Part shown: positions 1 through 14,734 of the stretch, piece after piece
Numbering within the stretch: the stretch's first letter is position 1
Layout: each line of letters opens with the position of its first letter
From: Aphis gossypii
Taxonomy: Eukaryota > Arthropoda > Insecta > Hemiptera > Aphididae
Reading direction: 5' to 3'
Length of the DNA stretch: 64,000 nucleotides
Assembly: GCF_020184175.1 (NCBI RefSeq)
Contig: NC_065532.1
Coordinates: 23,622,001-23,686,000 of the forward strand
The notes under the pieces: generated by a model
Seen by the model: only the letters and a program-made list of their open reading frames with translations
Databases searched by the model: none
What the model was told of the DNA's origin: nothing
Position numbers and translations under genes: made by a program

Positions 1-108
1 GCCGGACACCCGGACGTTGTTCCATACCTTCGGGTTTTGGACGCAATGATTTGTTCGCTAGCGGTCACCCCGCAGGATCGAAAATCGTCGTTTTTGCTCC
101 TGCGTTAA
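1..108 (+). other. GC-richer edge segment, open to a TAA, unassigned
   Basis: The first ~110 bases are clearly less AT-rich than what follows and contain several CpG dinucleotides. Frame 1 is open from the window edge to TAA at 106-108 (35 codons, ending SFLLLR), but frame 3 is also open for longer, so openness alone proves nothing. It could be the end of an upstream exon, a UTR or a regulatory island cut by the window boundary. I recognise no domain. Confidence 0.15.
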
Positions 109-3100
109 ACAAAATACTTATTTTTTTTTTTTTATTTACGTGTTTACCGGATGACCACCACATCGATCAGTGGAAGTTGTGGCTGAGTGGTGCCGTCGAA
201 GCAACACGTAGCCCGACGTAGTCCTGATATTATTATTATCACTACGTTAGGTTATCTATATTGCGAAAACAATACGCGTGATAGCTACTATATACGACTC
301 GTGTATCATGCCCGATATTGTACGAAAATGACAAACGATATTAAAATTCTTATTAAAATTATCGTCTATTGAGATTTTCTTTTTCTACCAAACACATACA
401 CAAATTGAAAATAAACAAAATTCGCAGAGGCGTTATTAACTAATAACTATACAAACATAAATTATATGGTTTCAGCTTATTTTTACTTCATGCTGTTTAA
501 ATATGCTGTCTATTGACTAAAGCAGTCTTGGGAATTAGATACTTCTTTTTTCATTCTGGTGTACACAAACATTATTTACGCGAAAGAAAAAAAAAGAAGA
601 AAAAAGGTTGTGGTAAAACGAAACTGACAGATTTATTGTCGGGGTGTGCACTTTGACCAGCTCCTAAAGAATGACTAAGGGTCACCGAAAACGAATTTCG
701 GTTAAACGCGAATTCAAAACGCTATCATTTCCTAATGACCATACCGCACACACGTATGCTCAACGGAGGCAAAGATCCACTTTTTCCCTTGGTTTCTATA
801 TGATAACTGCGTGCGTGAGCCACTTACAAATTTCAACATAAAGGATGGTGAAGCATAATCGGAGTAGAAAGGGGTCGAGTTAAAATCTTTCCCTCGCCCC
901 ATTATATGAATCTTCCGAGGTTTTTTTCACTTCTCTTGTCGGAAACACTATAACGAGACGTTCAAAATGTACCTGCGTGAAATTCACAGCTGACATTGAA
1001 AAATGTCATTAATTGTTATGGCTTTGGTTATTTAAATAAATTTAATAAAATGAAAACACCTGCACATAAGATTTAAATTTAATATGTCATCGTGATAAAT
1101 GATAATATTTTATATCATCACTGTCATAATAATAGCTATTTTTTTTTTTTATATAGTTATTTTGAAAATAGATACCTAAACCAAATCATTGTGGAATAAA
1201 GTGCGTGATTAAAAGTTAATCAATTCATCTTCTATGCAACATTATATAAAAAAAAACTGACTGATTAACAGATGAACGCACATCTTAAACCATCACCGGA
1301 TCTAAAAACTTTACATTTTACACAGATAGGTTCCTAATAAAGAAAAACAGTAAAAATGAGTTTAAATGCAGTTTTTAGGGAGTTAAAAAAGGATATCAAC
1401 GTTAGTATCTTTGTTATAAATCACTTATAGGATTACTTATCCTGTCGTCAAGTGTTTTTTTTTTTTTTAATTTGCAGAGCACACTACGCAACAAGTGTCA
1501 AGCATAGGTTAATAGACGCAACTTTTGTTCGATATAACTTTGAAAAAATATTGATAAAATTACATCTATAACGCAATCTATTTATTTTTTAAAGCGACAT
1601 TTAAAGTTTTTTTCTACAGAACTAATGACTTAACTGTTGTAAAATCCTTATTTTTTACAATAATTATGAATTTCCTAGATGGAGTTCAATGGTAAACTTA
1701 AACCTATTTGTTCATTAAGTTAGTTGCTACACTTTAACCGACCACCACTAACCACCGTAGACGGATTGACTATCTCAGTTTGTTTTATCTAAAAATCGAG
1801 ATTCACCGACACTGAATTTAGCTCTTGAAATACATTACACTCAAACAAAAGTACACACACAGAGTGCCATATTTTATATTATATAAAATATAATATGCAT
1901 GTTGTATTTTATATTTCTTCCAAGTAGTAATCATGTAATACAGCTAGCATACAATTAAAGTGTAATAAAACAATTTAATATTTATACACAATACGTTTTA
2001 AAACCACTCTACATTAATATTTTAAAACAATATCTAAAATGAAACAAATACAGTTTCAAATTAACAGTATAAATGTATTATTCAAATAAAGTAAACATGT
2101 AGATTTAGTGAAACAATTGAGCTCAATTATTATTTAATCAATGAAATTTATATCACCAAACATTTATGAATTCAAAAAATATTGAACTAACAACTTTTGT
2201 AGGCCTATATTATTCAAATTTAAGCTTTTACACTACTTATTTTAAATTAAAGGTATACGTAGTAATCATAGTTATATTATTTCATTAGTTCTCATTACAA
2301 TAATCATTGTTTTAATTAATTTAGTACATCCTAAGTCATGGATTGAATTAATGTTGTCATAAATTGTCAAATTATATACCTGTTTCTAAGTTAGATTGAA
2401 TTGTATATTTGTGTAACTTTACTGAATTAAATTGTACATCGCCTGCAAACGCAAATTTAATAAAATACCAATCTGATTTATGAAACGACCAAAAGCTATA
2501 AAATCGAAAATCGAAATTCGAAAGTACTGAAATACTCTGATGAAAATAGTGAAAACCACAAGCTTTCTCAAAGTACCTAAGTTATATTATAACCGTAAAA
2601 AATGTTCAAAAAAATATTATATTTTCAAACCGAACGCAGTTTTTAAGGGAAACACGAGGGCTTAGAGTGCGCCATAAAAGGCTTACGTTGTTCCGGCGTG
2701 TGTGTCGAATGAACACAAAGAAAAAAATACAGATCACTGAACATACCACACCTAGGTCTTTAATCAGTGACATGGGTTCCAAATCACGTTCATTAATTTT
2801 CTAATGGAAAGAAATGGGATGCCACTGGATAGGTACCAAAAAACGATCGATACACATTTCGCAGCATTTTTAAACAATCCATTACCCGCGGGTCCAAACA
2901 ATCTAAACAATGCAAAAACACATCTGCATATATTTTGATTTTTACACAGCAGCTATTATATACATCGTATATTATTAATGACGGAGCGTTTTAATAGGAA
3001 ACAGTGTGACGGTGTAAATAATACACGCCCGTTAGAGTTATAGAACAATACAAAGTTATATAAGTTATGACCAACCAGCTGTAAATGCCGTTGTAGAGCT

Positions 3101-5871
3101 AATTTTCTATTAAAACATTTTTCCTATTAAAATCTCGTTATGCATAATCCTATGTATACGAATGTATCTGTTAGCTTAACAAGGCTTTTTTTTTAATTCT
3201 AAAACCGCATAGGATATTTTCAGTGACAAATGAAGTACATTAAGTTCGTTTTTAAGCTGCAAACGAATTGTATATACTATATTATTATTTTCCATAATCG
3301 TGTATTCAAATGCGATAAGTAATAACGCAAATTCATAATATTCATGCAAGAGTGAAAATAAATTTCAATTATCACCACGGCTTAAAATTGTTTTCATATA
3401 CTTTTCTACGAACCGACAATAATCCATATTGCAACGAATCGATAGTTCATTCATTTTATTGCTTTTTAATCGTTCTTACTCAATACACTCTATTTATACT
3501 TTTGATATATTTAGAAAAATATCGCACTTTATTATTATTATATTATTGTGTCAAAACAGTATTGCTTTCATTCGCTATTTGTATTATTCTCTAAAGCTTT
3601 TGAATATTATATTTTTAGTTCATTCGACTTAAAATAAATTTAAGTTTAAAGCAGTAAAAAAACTAGTACTTAGAATGATTTTTATTAAAATGTATTTTTT
3701 AACAATAACATAAATCCACGTATCTAATACATAGTTTAGCAATATACAATTTTCTTAATGCTCAGAAAAAAAAATCGATTGTTTTATGATGCAATATTAT
3801 AATATGATGTGAATGTCAATCAAAAAAAGTACTAGATATTATGTGTAATCGTAATGCCAAGTTTATAAGTATAACTAATGACTATAATGACTATAATATA
3901 TACAATATATTAAATAAGAACTTAATTCACAAGATTATATAATTTAATTAAAATTAACATTATTCTTGAAAACTATGTGTGTAAATATTTGAATGTGCTT
4001 AAGAATCAATTCTAATCATTTTATGTTTATTTTATTATTTATGTTTTCGAGTACTATAACCATTATATTATAATGGATATAACAATTTTACTAATTAACG
4101 ATCAATTAATTAAACGAAGTATACTTCAAAATTTGCTTAACTGTAATCACCTTTGGAGTAGACCCAACTATCAATGCCAACAATCTATGATTAATATGGT
4201 CTCTAAAGTATTTCTAATAATTTCATCTGCATTGGTTTATGGATTAATTTATAAAATTATTACTTATATTAGAAAAAATAGACGTCATAATATTATAATT
4301 GTGATAAAAATTTAAATTAACAACTCGTAAATAATTTAGAATTTAAAATTTAATTTTATTATTTTAATATCCAGTAATTTATTCATAGTCCTTCTTTTTT
4401 TTTTTTTTTTTAAAAAAAACTTTATGTAATCACCAAAATCCTTTTATTATTTAATTTCACTTTTTTCTATGACTAATTTAATCTTTATAAACTATAATGA
4501 ACATTATTCAATGTAATTTAATAATTATATTCGTCCATTATCTTTTTTTTTAATTTTATTAAAAAAAATATTTAATTTTAAACATACTGAACCCTCAGTA
4601 CCAAACAACATTTTGAACAAAAGTTATTTGAAGCAAAGTATTAAAACGATGTTCTTGTTCCTCTTATAGTGGCTTACCATTTTTAATTAAATTTAAATAT
4701 TTACCAATTTAATAGAAGAATATAATATATTATACGCTGACCATCTACTCTTTGTTATAGATATCAACAACACACAATGATATAACATAACTTAACAGTT
4801 AAATCGTGTTGTGTATAAATCATAACACACTGTAAATGTATAATAGTATTATCAAATAACATAGTATTGTTATAATGTATAAAATAATTCAATAAACAAA
4901 ATATTTAATGTTCACTCCAATCATAAACAAAAAAATAGAATTTGATAATATATTGTCGTCTTTTGAATCACTCCAGATATTTTAAAGAAATCGCCCAACG
5001 TTTGCGTGATAAGTAATTGCACGGTTCTTTAAAAAGTGTTGAGTACTATGTGTCATATTTGTTGCTTGTTCTGTCAGACCCATCAAGTAAACTTCACAGG
5101 TATTAAGGATAGGAAAAGAATTCTAGCGTTCCAATTATCTAATACAATATGTATTTCGTGCTGACAGTAGATAACGTCACGCGGAAAGAGCGGTAGTGCA
5201 GTGATGACAAGTAGTCGGGTTCTTTTTTTCATGCATTATTTTCAAAGTAGTCTACATTTTATAGAAAATCTTTATCCGAAAAATAAATAACATTTCCATT
5301 ATCACCTATTGAAATTTGTAGGCGTCACATAATTCTTTATCTGTGCCGTGTTCTTTTTTAAGACACTATGCAGAACAACACAAAGCAGAATACTATATTA
5401 TTATGATTTATTCCATCAACTGTCGTATTTTATCAAAAAGCATAAGATTTAAGATTCAGAATGTTACAACTTACAAGATATCAATGTAGGTACTGGATAT
5501 TATACAACAACATTTTCTCGCTCTACATTTTTTTATAACTTAACAAAGAGTATCAAGAGGTACTTCAACAATTGCTGTTTATATTATATCACTATAGTTA
5601 TCTAAAAAAAAAAAAAAAAGATAAAACGATCATAGAATTCTTTCTTTTATTTAAATAAAATTGTTCTGTATACAAATAAATGATTGACGTTAATTACCAT
5701 CGACGTTGGAGAACAGCAATATTCAAACCTCTCAAATTTTACACATAATAATATCGGCTTACCAATTACACAGTATCTGTGACATAATATAATTTTTATT
5801 TTTAGTTGTACATTTACGCTGACGTTTTTATGTTATTATTTTATTTTTTTTCAGTTTTTTATGCATCTATT
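109..5871. other. AT-rich noncoding stretch
   Basis: No coding exon, RNA gene or recognisable transposon domain was seen. The stretch consists of AT-rich DNA with many poly-A/poly-T runs (for example near 121-133, 1141-1150, 4390-4410 and 5605-5620). The short open frames at 187-372, 3352-3632 and 4073-4315 have low-complexity I/L/Y/N-rich translations expected by chance in AT-rich DNA. Confidence 0.6.
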
Positions 5872-6088
5872 TATACAGAGTGATTCAAAATCCATTTGTA
5901 TTTTTAAAGTAAACGTATTGATTTCATCTAAAATATTGTAAAAAGGTATAAAAATTACTAACCATTTTAGATAACTTTATATAAAAATAAAAAACTCTTT
6001 TATAGTAAACATTTTTCTCCATAATAATAATCATTTTATATTTATACGATAAAATAGCTATAACATATATTTTGAATCACTTTTTATA
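5872..6088. mobile_element. Small mariner-like MITE with 20-bp inverted ends
   Basis: The left end at 5872-5891 reads TATACAGAGTGATTCAAAAT. The reverse complement of 6069-6088 matches it at 18 of 20 positions, differing only at positions 5 and 7. The outermost TA on each side fits a TA target duplication, the hallmark of Tc1/mariner elements. The 217-bp interior is AT-rich with no open frame, so this is a non-autonomous element. The ends are seen directly; the family assignment is inference from end sequence and size. Confidence 0.6.
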
Positions 6089-6119
6089 TATATTAACGAA
6101 TATTGAACAAAAATTCATA

Positions 6120-6910
6120 TCAAAAAGCGGCGGTCGCGTATGAAAAAATGTACGCCGTCCCATCGGGACTTCGATCTGACAGGCGTGTGTGCTCGATCGG
6201 TCCCGACGCCACGGTTTGAATACAAGCCAAAGGTGAATCGAAGCGATACCACGGTATTGTCTATCATTTATTGTCTTTGGACCCAACCCAAAAGTCCTAA
6301 ATGCATTTCACCCTTAATCGTTGCCGCCGCCGGACGAGAAATAATATATTGCTCGCGTGTACGCGGCGCCGCCGCCGTCAACCCGACGGGCCCTTCTAAA
6401 TACCCAACCCCGTACAGTTCCTTTTCGTAATTATTGCTGTTGTGCTATTATCGTTCACGTTGTTTTTAATCAAATCAATAATCATGATGGTCCCGGCGAA
6501 TACCACACACAGACAAACACGTGTAAAACAGTGTCCGAACAAAGAACGATATTGTGAAAGTGATGCCAAGACCAATTTTTCTGTTAATGTGTTTTGCATT
6601 TCGGACGCGAATCTCTTTCGTCGTTTGTGGCGTTCGACATTATTATGCGCCGGAATTCACTAAGATATGGTTCGGGTTTTCCGGCAAGTGTTGCGGCTCC
6701 AATTTTTTGTTTTCCGGTCTGAAGAAGCGATGATAACTTTGTTTTTCTTTCTTCGCCTTCTTTTGCAGCGGTCTTTGCGACGACGCAGATAGACCCACGT
6801 ATGCGGTAATGTCGCGGTTCACAGTGGGTCACTGCAGTGTTTCACACGTACGATATGGAACTCGTGATTCGCATAAACGTCCTGAACACGAGTCACCGCC
6901 CGGAATAGTT
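6120..6910. promoter_or_regulatory. CpG-rich block, possible promoter or unassigned exon region
   Basis: Base composition changes sharply here: many CpG dinucleotides, GCCGCCG clusters near 6321-6378, and an abrupt return to AT-rich DNA after ~6950. Overlapping frames are open on both strands (6140-6430, 6442-6663 on +; 6584-6832 on -), as expected for CpG-rich DNA, and none shows a recognisable domain or clear splice context. Possible explanations are an upstream promoter of the Dpr gene, the 5' end of a neighbouring gene, or a conserved regulatory island. Confidence 0.3.
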
Positions 6911-9900
6911 TCCGCTCGAATTTAGTTACCTGCGAGCCGTTTAAATGAATTTTGAGAGTTAGATTGCCCGTAAAAGATTATATACGTGTTATCATTATAA
7001 TATATTATATTTATATGTCACATACGTTTATCATAATATTATTATGTATACAAAAAAAAAAAAGTATATGTATATATGCAACTCCTATGCTCGAGGATAT
7101 TATATTACGTAGACACCGCAAAAGGAAATTATTCACCTTGTATTACGCGTAGTATGCGGATATAAGTACAGCGTATTAGATATTATAATGTAACTGTGCG
7201 CTTGCCTACTATTATAACGTTCCTACAATATATTTTATATGAAATAAATAAAAAAATCTAAAGAGCGCGATACACACATAAAATGATCGGATTTCGTAGT
7301 CACGTGCTGAAAAAAAAATAATTGCTTTTGAAACTTCTATAACTAAATCACGATTGGATTTTTTTTTTTTTATATATATATAACTTCATGAAGTTGTATA
7401 GGTGTAGGATAATATGTGCGCCGCAGAGGATTTACGTATCCAGAGCTCTTTAACATAATCTTAGACTACCTACAGACAAAGTTTTAATTAAATTACTATT
7501 ACTAACGTATCTTTGTATGATTGTATCTCATTTGTTCTTCTCTTAATCGGGTTTCATGCCGCCCACACAAACAATTAATTTTGATGGTTTTATCTTTTAT
7601 AAAATCAAATTTTGTTTCATTTTTATTAATAATAAACCATATAGTTGATTGTAATAGTAGTCTTTACTTTACTTATTATTATATGATATTCATCATATAC
7701 TCATATTAAATATATTGTAAGCTAATAAAATAGCTCGTACATGGAATTATAATATTATGATTGCAATCAAAGTATAACTTGATGTCAAATTTTATAATAT
7801 AAATAAAAGTGTGATTATTATTATTCTAGATAGATAGGTATATGAATAGAACTTGAAATAATTTAAAATGAACTTATAATAAAACACTTGAACCCTTTAA
7901 ATACGTCATGACCAACGGTTATAATTAATGGCTAAGTATAGACTCGCCAGGATAAATTTTAGAACAATAAACTTCTAAAATGCATAGTCTGTAATGAAAA
8001 GTCGAGAACAGAAAATAATTTCACGAACATGATCATGGGTATGAATTTAAATGGGTTAAAAAATAATAAGAAATAGTTTTCCCAGATAAATCAATATTAT
8101 TTTTAATTAAATGTTTTGTTTTAATTAAAAGTAAAACAAAGTGAAAATCAAATCATTAATCAACAATTTAAAATAGAAATAAAAGTATATACTTTCGCTT
8201 TGACTCTAACAGATAGAACATTTTTTTATTATTTTAACCAAAAAAAAAATGTATGACAGTAGTTTTTTATGTTAAAAATTGAATTTTTTATTTAAGATAT
8301 TATTATTATTATTACACATATATTTTTCAACTTAAACGAACCCAGCAATGCAGTACTTATATCACATATCAGATAAATAATCAAAATAAAATAAAAACAT
8401 AAATAAGTTTACACAAAGCATCTAATTTTTCAACTTACTAATTTTGATTATATATTTGAAACTAAATACGCACTTAGTCAGAAAAAAATGATTTAAATTT
8501 ATCTTTTGTGCCTTTGTAATGTGATACGAATTATGTATGATGTGCTGATAATTTTAGAGACTCAGTTACTTAATATTATAAAGTTCTTTGAATTATTCTT
8601 GGTAATACTTTAAAAATAAAATAGCATTTATTTACATAAAAATCGAGATTTTACCATGTTTGTATTATATTATGTAGAAAAGGAAACAGTCAATATTAAT
8701 ATTCTATCAACGGCATAAAATATACAATTTTTACTACTAATATTAGACATATACATAATGTCATCATATTACTATTGACTTCCAATTTTTATGGAATTAA
8801 GTTAAAATAATATAATATTTAATAAAGTGAAATAAAAAAAAAAATGTATGACAAACCTTTTATAAGCTAACAAAGTCTTACTATTTGATAAACTATATCT
8901 TTTATGATTGGATTGATGGACAGCTATATATTATATGCAATATGAATGTATAAATAACAATCATTTTTTAAACATTACTCAAATCTAACGAAAAAATAGG
9001 GGAAATCAGAGAATTCCTCGGTTGTGTCGAGTATACTATCTTTGTCATTGAGTAAGTCACTGTGTATGTGTTAAATTTTAATTCAATAATAAAAAGTATT
9101 TCATACAAAAAACTATTGTGAGTAAAAAAGGTTTGTCAATTTTTAATATTAAATATATTATTTACTTTCATGTTAGTTAATTTATTTTTTTTTCAAAAGC
9201 AATTTATTTATTATATATGCAATATTCCATTTTTATAATAATATATAGTATGCAAATTCATTGAGTATATAAAATAATGCTAATAATATACGTAAAAGAT
9301 TCAAATTCCGGCAATTAATATTTTTGGTTTACAACAAAGTAATTTAAATTGTTTTGTTCTTTTAAATACCTTGTGATTAAAATTTGAATTTCAAATGATT
9401 TTAAACCAAAGGGGTTCCTAAATATTTTTTAGTTTATTTTTTTTATTTTTTTTTTTTAATTCGGAAAAAACACTTTAGATGAACTTTGTATTAGGTTTTT
9501 AAATAACCTTAGCTATATATTTTTAACTTTAAAATAGTTTACAAACTATCATTATTTTGAAAAATATTATCATAATTTGATTTTATATACTTATTAAAAT
9601 AAAATCATGATCATGTATTTTTTATGTTTCGTTTAAATTAAATTTTAAATCTTAAATCTTCGAATTCAATACAAGTTTTTTTAGAAAAAAATAATAATAA
9701 TGGAAAATATCTCAAAGCGTTCATAACAATTTTAAAACTCAATCATTTGATGAAAATTTCAAGTATTCAGAATTATTCGTGTTTTAATTATATTGCAAGA
9801 AAAAAATTATTCTTATTGATAATACACTCACTATAGTTAGATCAGTATGATAAATAAAACATAATACTTATTAATATAAATGATTATTATTAAATATAAA

Positions 9901-12900
9901 TAACTAAATAATAAAAATACAATCATATTCACTTTTTATCAAAAAAATATTTGAGTTTAAAATTAATTTTATATATGTATAAAAGATAACTGGTGACTTA
10001 ATGTTAAAAAATAATCAATATAATACTTTGAATTAAAAAAATGTTATTTTTATATTAAAAATAAAGTTTTTAGTTATTATATTTTATTATCTAGTATAAT
10101 ACTACAGTTGGTGTACTAACTTTTAGGTATAAAAACAATTTAATACAAAATTTTCAAAATAAAATTTTGTCTAACATTTAAGATTGTATTAGGGTTATGT
10201 TTTATATTAATTTTTTAATGTTATTTTACACGCATCTTAAATTGCATTTTATTGAATGAAAAGAGTGTGATTATCACAGTATTATTTCTAATCGTAATAA
10301 AAAATAACCATAAATATTTTTATAAAAAAAAAACATTTACATAATGTTATGTAAATATTATATAATATTATCATAATATATTATAACGCGTATAAACAAT
10401 ATTATTTTATTGTACAAGAATTTTTGTAAAATCACAAAATCAAATTTGGTTTTTAGAATTGTTACTGACAGTTTTATCCACTATTATACCATATTGTATA
10501 AATCATGTAAAGGCAATCTAAATATTGTTTTGATAAAAATATGTTGAAAATTATATTATACTTCATTTTTCTATGTATTTCGAATAAGATATTAAGAATA
10601 ATAAATTAAGACTATTTTGATCCTATGCATAAGGAACACTTTTAATATAATGACCTTTTATATAACACACTTCATCAAATGATTTTTTTCCACATTACAA
10701 TCATGTTTGGAATTTATAAAAATAGTGTTGTAAATTAAGTACAGCAGTCTATTTTTCATCATTAACTAAATCGTAACACGGCGTAATATATAGGCAATAT
10801 AGGTACATTGGTGCTCTGAAGGCCATAATACTAAGATGTATTATTATTTATTAGGTAACCTACCAACTTACATCACAATATTATAAATGTCCAAGTTCTT
10901 GTTTGGGGATATGTAAATTAATGATTTTTTTTCTTATAAAAAATTCAAATGTAGACAAATTTGGCTTTTCAGGTCTGTGAAGTCCAATTTGCATCTTCAG
11001 GAATGCATGGCCTGTCAGAAATCCTTGAATATAGCTTACTGAACAGTGAAAATTTAATATTCTACAATTTGATATTCTTCATCTCGTACATTGTTTAAAG
11101 AGATTTATTAAAATGTAGAATTCAGTTGCACAGAAGAATAAATAGGTCACTCAAAATAGAGACATGTGTTTTTTTTTATCAATTTTTACAATTTTCATAA
11201 CAATTAAAAAAATACCACACGAAACGTTATAAGAAAAACGATTATTTATAATAAAAACACTTTTAACCAAACACATAAACACATTCAAAATTATTACTTC
11301 TAGACATCCGGTCAATTCAACTCTAACGTTTAATTATTGTCGCAACATGTTTTCATTATATCACCCATATCCATTATAAACTAAATAATGCTCCACCGGA
11401 CCAAAGCAATTCACTGTAGACAAAAGAAAACCGTTGTTGAAAATATATGTAAAAACGATTTTCTTTTGTTTTTTAAACCATTGCTCACAATAAAAATGCA
11501 TATTATGTTGACATACGTAATGATAGTAGGTAGTAAATAACTTTTCGAGCGATTACTAATCGATTAAGTAACTGCTTCAAGTGTAAAGCTCAATATAATG
11601 TATTGAACTCTGTTTTACAAAATATCATCTTAGTCTAAATTAACACGACTGTGCATACGTAAATATACAACATTAAACTGAAAGATTTATTTAGGATTAA
11701 ACACGTACCATAACAATCTTAATAATCTTGAATATTATTAAATGAACTTTAATTAAATTGGCAAGCATAAATATTTGATATATAAACTAAAGCTGTAGAC
11801 ACTAAAATACGATATTATTATTAGCACAAATTATAGTAAATTCAAATTATTGCTTATTTTAGTTTCTTGTAAATATACAATTTATATATTAACCATAGTT
11901 TAATAATGGTTAAAGGTAGAATAAAACTGCGGATAAATTATACTCGTATAATTATAATACATTATTATGAACGTATTATACGATAATAGGTTTCTAACAC
12001 AGATGACAGTAATTTATTGTCTCCCGTCCTATTATATTATGTACGTATATTAAAGTGTGTACTCTGAACACAATGTACATGTTTCAAATCTACTGAACCA
12101 ACAATCTCTCTGTAAAGTATATTTTAATCTAATTAACCATCCATTTAGCTGAATCCATCAGAAACGACAAAGATCAATACAAATTTATTTATACAATTTC
12201 GTGTGTCAAAGTCGACGACGAGTATATCTATCAGTGGCAACTAATTATAACTTCTAAAACCAATTAATGACTAATTTAAATAATGTTTTATACTATATGG
12301 GAACAAAGTAAACATCAAATTTAATAGAATTCGGTGATAATTGTTTTAAAAAAAATACATTGCGGGAAATATATTAAAATAAGTATAAGTAGAATTAAAA
12401 TAAATAATATATTTTTACTTAACATTTTCAAAAGTCTTTGTTTTAAAGTGAGCTAGAAAATAATTTTTATTAGATAAATCAGTTAATTATCTTGAAAAAA
12501 AAACACATTAATAAAATACTCAAATATACTGTAATGTTTTAAATTTAAATTAATAATAAAATGAATTGGGTAAATAGTGAACGATTTTGAGAGTGTGAGA
12601 TAATACAATTATTTTTTAATATAATATTTTAGTATAATTAAAATTTGATTTAATATCTTTAGTTCATTACATCTGTTTAATCACTTAATGTAACAATTTA
12701 ACAGAGAGTGTGTATGAGAAGTTTGTTTTAAGATATATTATTGGACTTTATATAAAGCGTGTTGAGTAAATATATTTACCTTTCGTAAAACTTGTGATTT
12801 GAACAGATATTTATACATTTTTTTTTCACATGTGTTGATTTGAATTATTTAAAAAAAAAAAAATCATAAATCAGAAGATATATATTACATTTGAATTTTT

Positions 12901-14734
12901 TAATAATAAAAATTAAATACTACAATTAACTTAAACGTGAATAAAAATATATATACAATAGTTGAGCCATCCTATAAAGTGAGCGGTTAAGCGCCATTTT
13001 CCATATTGTATGGTTTATTTATGTGGATGGTATATTATGCAGTCTTTGAATGTGATCAAACCGTAAATTGCTGGATGAATCAACCATATACATGTAGTAC
13101 ATGAGACATTATTATTATAAGTTAATAGTTAATATGATTATTCTTATAAAAAAATCTATGTACAATTTATTAATCTATAATATTATATTGTTACATATAA
13201 GTGTCATAAATCAGTTTAGATGAAACATTATAGAGAGCATATAATTACAATACATATTTGTTAAAAAATTATACGACTGCAGCTTTATTAATAATAAGTA
13301 AAGAAGTTTTAGTAAATATTTCAATTTAAAACTACTTAGATTTAATAATTTGAATTGTAAAATATCAATTGCTATTAAACAGAGTGATAATACAACGACT
13401 TGCAAAAAGAAATAATATGTTAACCCCGGCCTATTCTAATTGCAGCTATGTCATAAAAAAAAAGAGATGTTAATACTTAACTGTAAAGGGCTTTGAGGGG
13501 TTTTACGTTATTGTGCCAACATCGAGTTGGGTGAGGTCTGTAGTAGTTATAATATGGCTCCGCATAAGCCTCGTAAATGTAGTACGATTATATTATATAG
13601 ACATAATAGACTGTATTTTATGTTTTTTTTTTCACCCGAGCTTAAAGAAAAAGTTTTCATAAGCTCCTACCTATTATATTATATGATATTCTAAAACGGC
13701 GCGTGTACGTATATTATATTATAATTATCGTTCACATTAAACGTTCGATATAATCGTAATAATCGTAGTTTGTAAGAGATTTTTTTTTTATACCGCCGAT
13801 GACCATGCGGGTAAAAATCGCGGACGGAGAACATTAGGCCGCCGAGATTTAAAATTAACAATACGTAGATACTATTATGGGATGACCCAGCATATCTGAG
13901 CGTGTAGTATAATGCTAAATTAAATCCAAACAGTATACACATACTGAATAGATGCATAATATTATAACTGGTAGATTTAAACAACGAGAAATAATAATTA
14001 TAACATTATTGTCTAATTCTACTCCCCAATCCGTTTTCGCAGATAGTGAAGGTTTTATTACAATAACAATGTGAAAGGGTGAAGGGCTATTGAAATTAAA
14101 GCGTTAACCGTATTGAAACGCGAAACGCTGCACTGCTACCATGGTAACTGATGTACAAAGCGATACTCGACAATACGTAAAATAGCTTCAAGTAAAATAT
14201 TATATTATTATAGTATAAATTATAAATGCCATAAAAATATTATATATTTGTTAGATACTCATATTATATACAAAACCATCCAACACGTACTGCAAAATCT
14301 TGTGGGTACGTTTAGTATTAATATTAATATCCGTATAACTTATTACTGGAAATTCAACAAACATGTTTAACAAATTAACAGTAAATCCAACTCATCAACA
14401 GTTAATATTTAAACCTATAAATATTCCATCATATGCGTTTGATCATCGTTTGTTTGTACCTGTCATTATTATTTCATAATATTACAATCGAATGAAATAG
14501 AATTTGAGACGAGCATTTGCGATACACGACAAACAGTATAATAATTAATAATTTCCAGTAATCGATGATCCAACCCTAGCGATTCGATATAAATCAAAAA
14601 TACGCAGTAGTCTTTCTAGTATATTATTAAACGTAATTTATAACAAACCGTAACGACATCAATTAAAAATAAGCACATAATAAGAAAATATTACTTTAAG
14701 GCTTGATGAGCATCTCGATTGAACCGTAAGACTC
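6911..14734. other. AT-rich noncoding stretch
   Basis: No supported gene. The stretch is dominated by AT-rich sequence with homopolymers. A segment at 10771-10807 resembles 53067-53103 in direct orientation (about 30 of 37 positions), suggesting a dispersed repeat. The minus-strand frame at 13691-13984 (97 codons) overlaps a slightly GC-richer patch but has no domain I recognise. Confidence 0.5.

Noticed and set aside
6140..6663. Overlapping open frames in the CpG-rich block at 6 kb as genes
   Set aside because: Frames are open on both strands because CpG-rich DNA has few stops; no domain, start context or splice logic supports a protein.
10335..10356. Perfect inverted repeat ATTTACATAA / TTATGTAAAT
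   Set aside because: Ten-base AT-only palindromes are expected by chance in 64 kb of this composition; no flanking structure supports a function.
13691..13984. 97-codon minus-strand frame
   Set aside because: Leucine/tyrosine-rich with no recognisable motif and no supporting context; plausible by chance in this composition.
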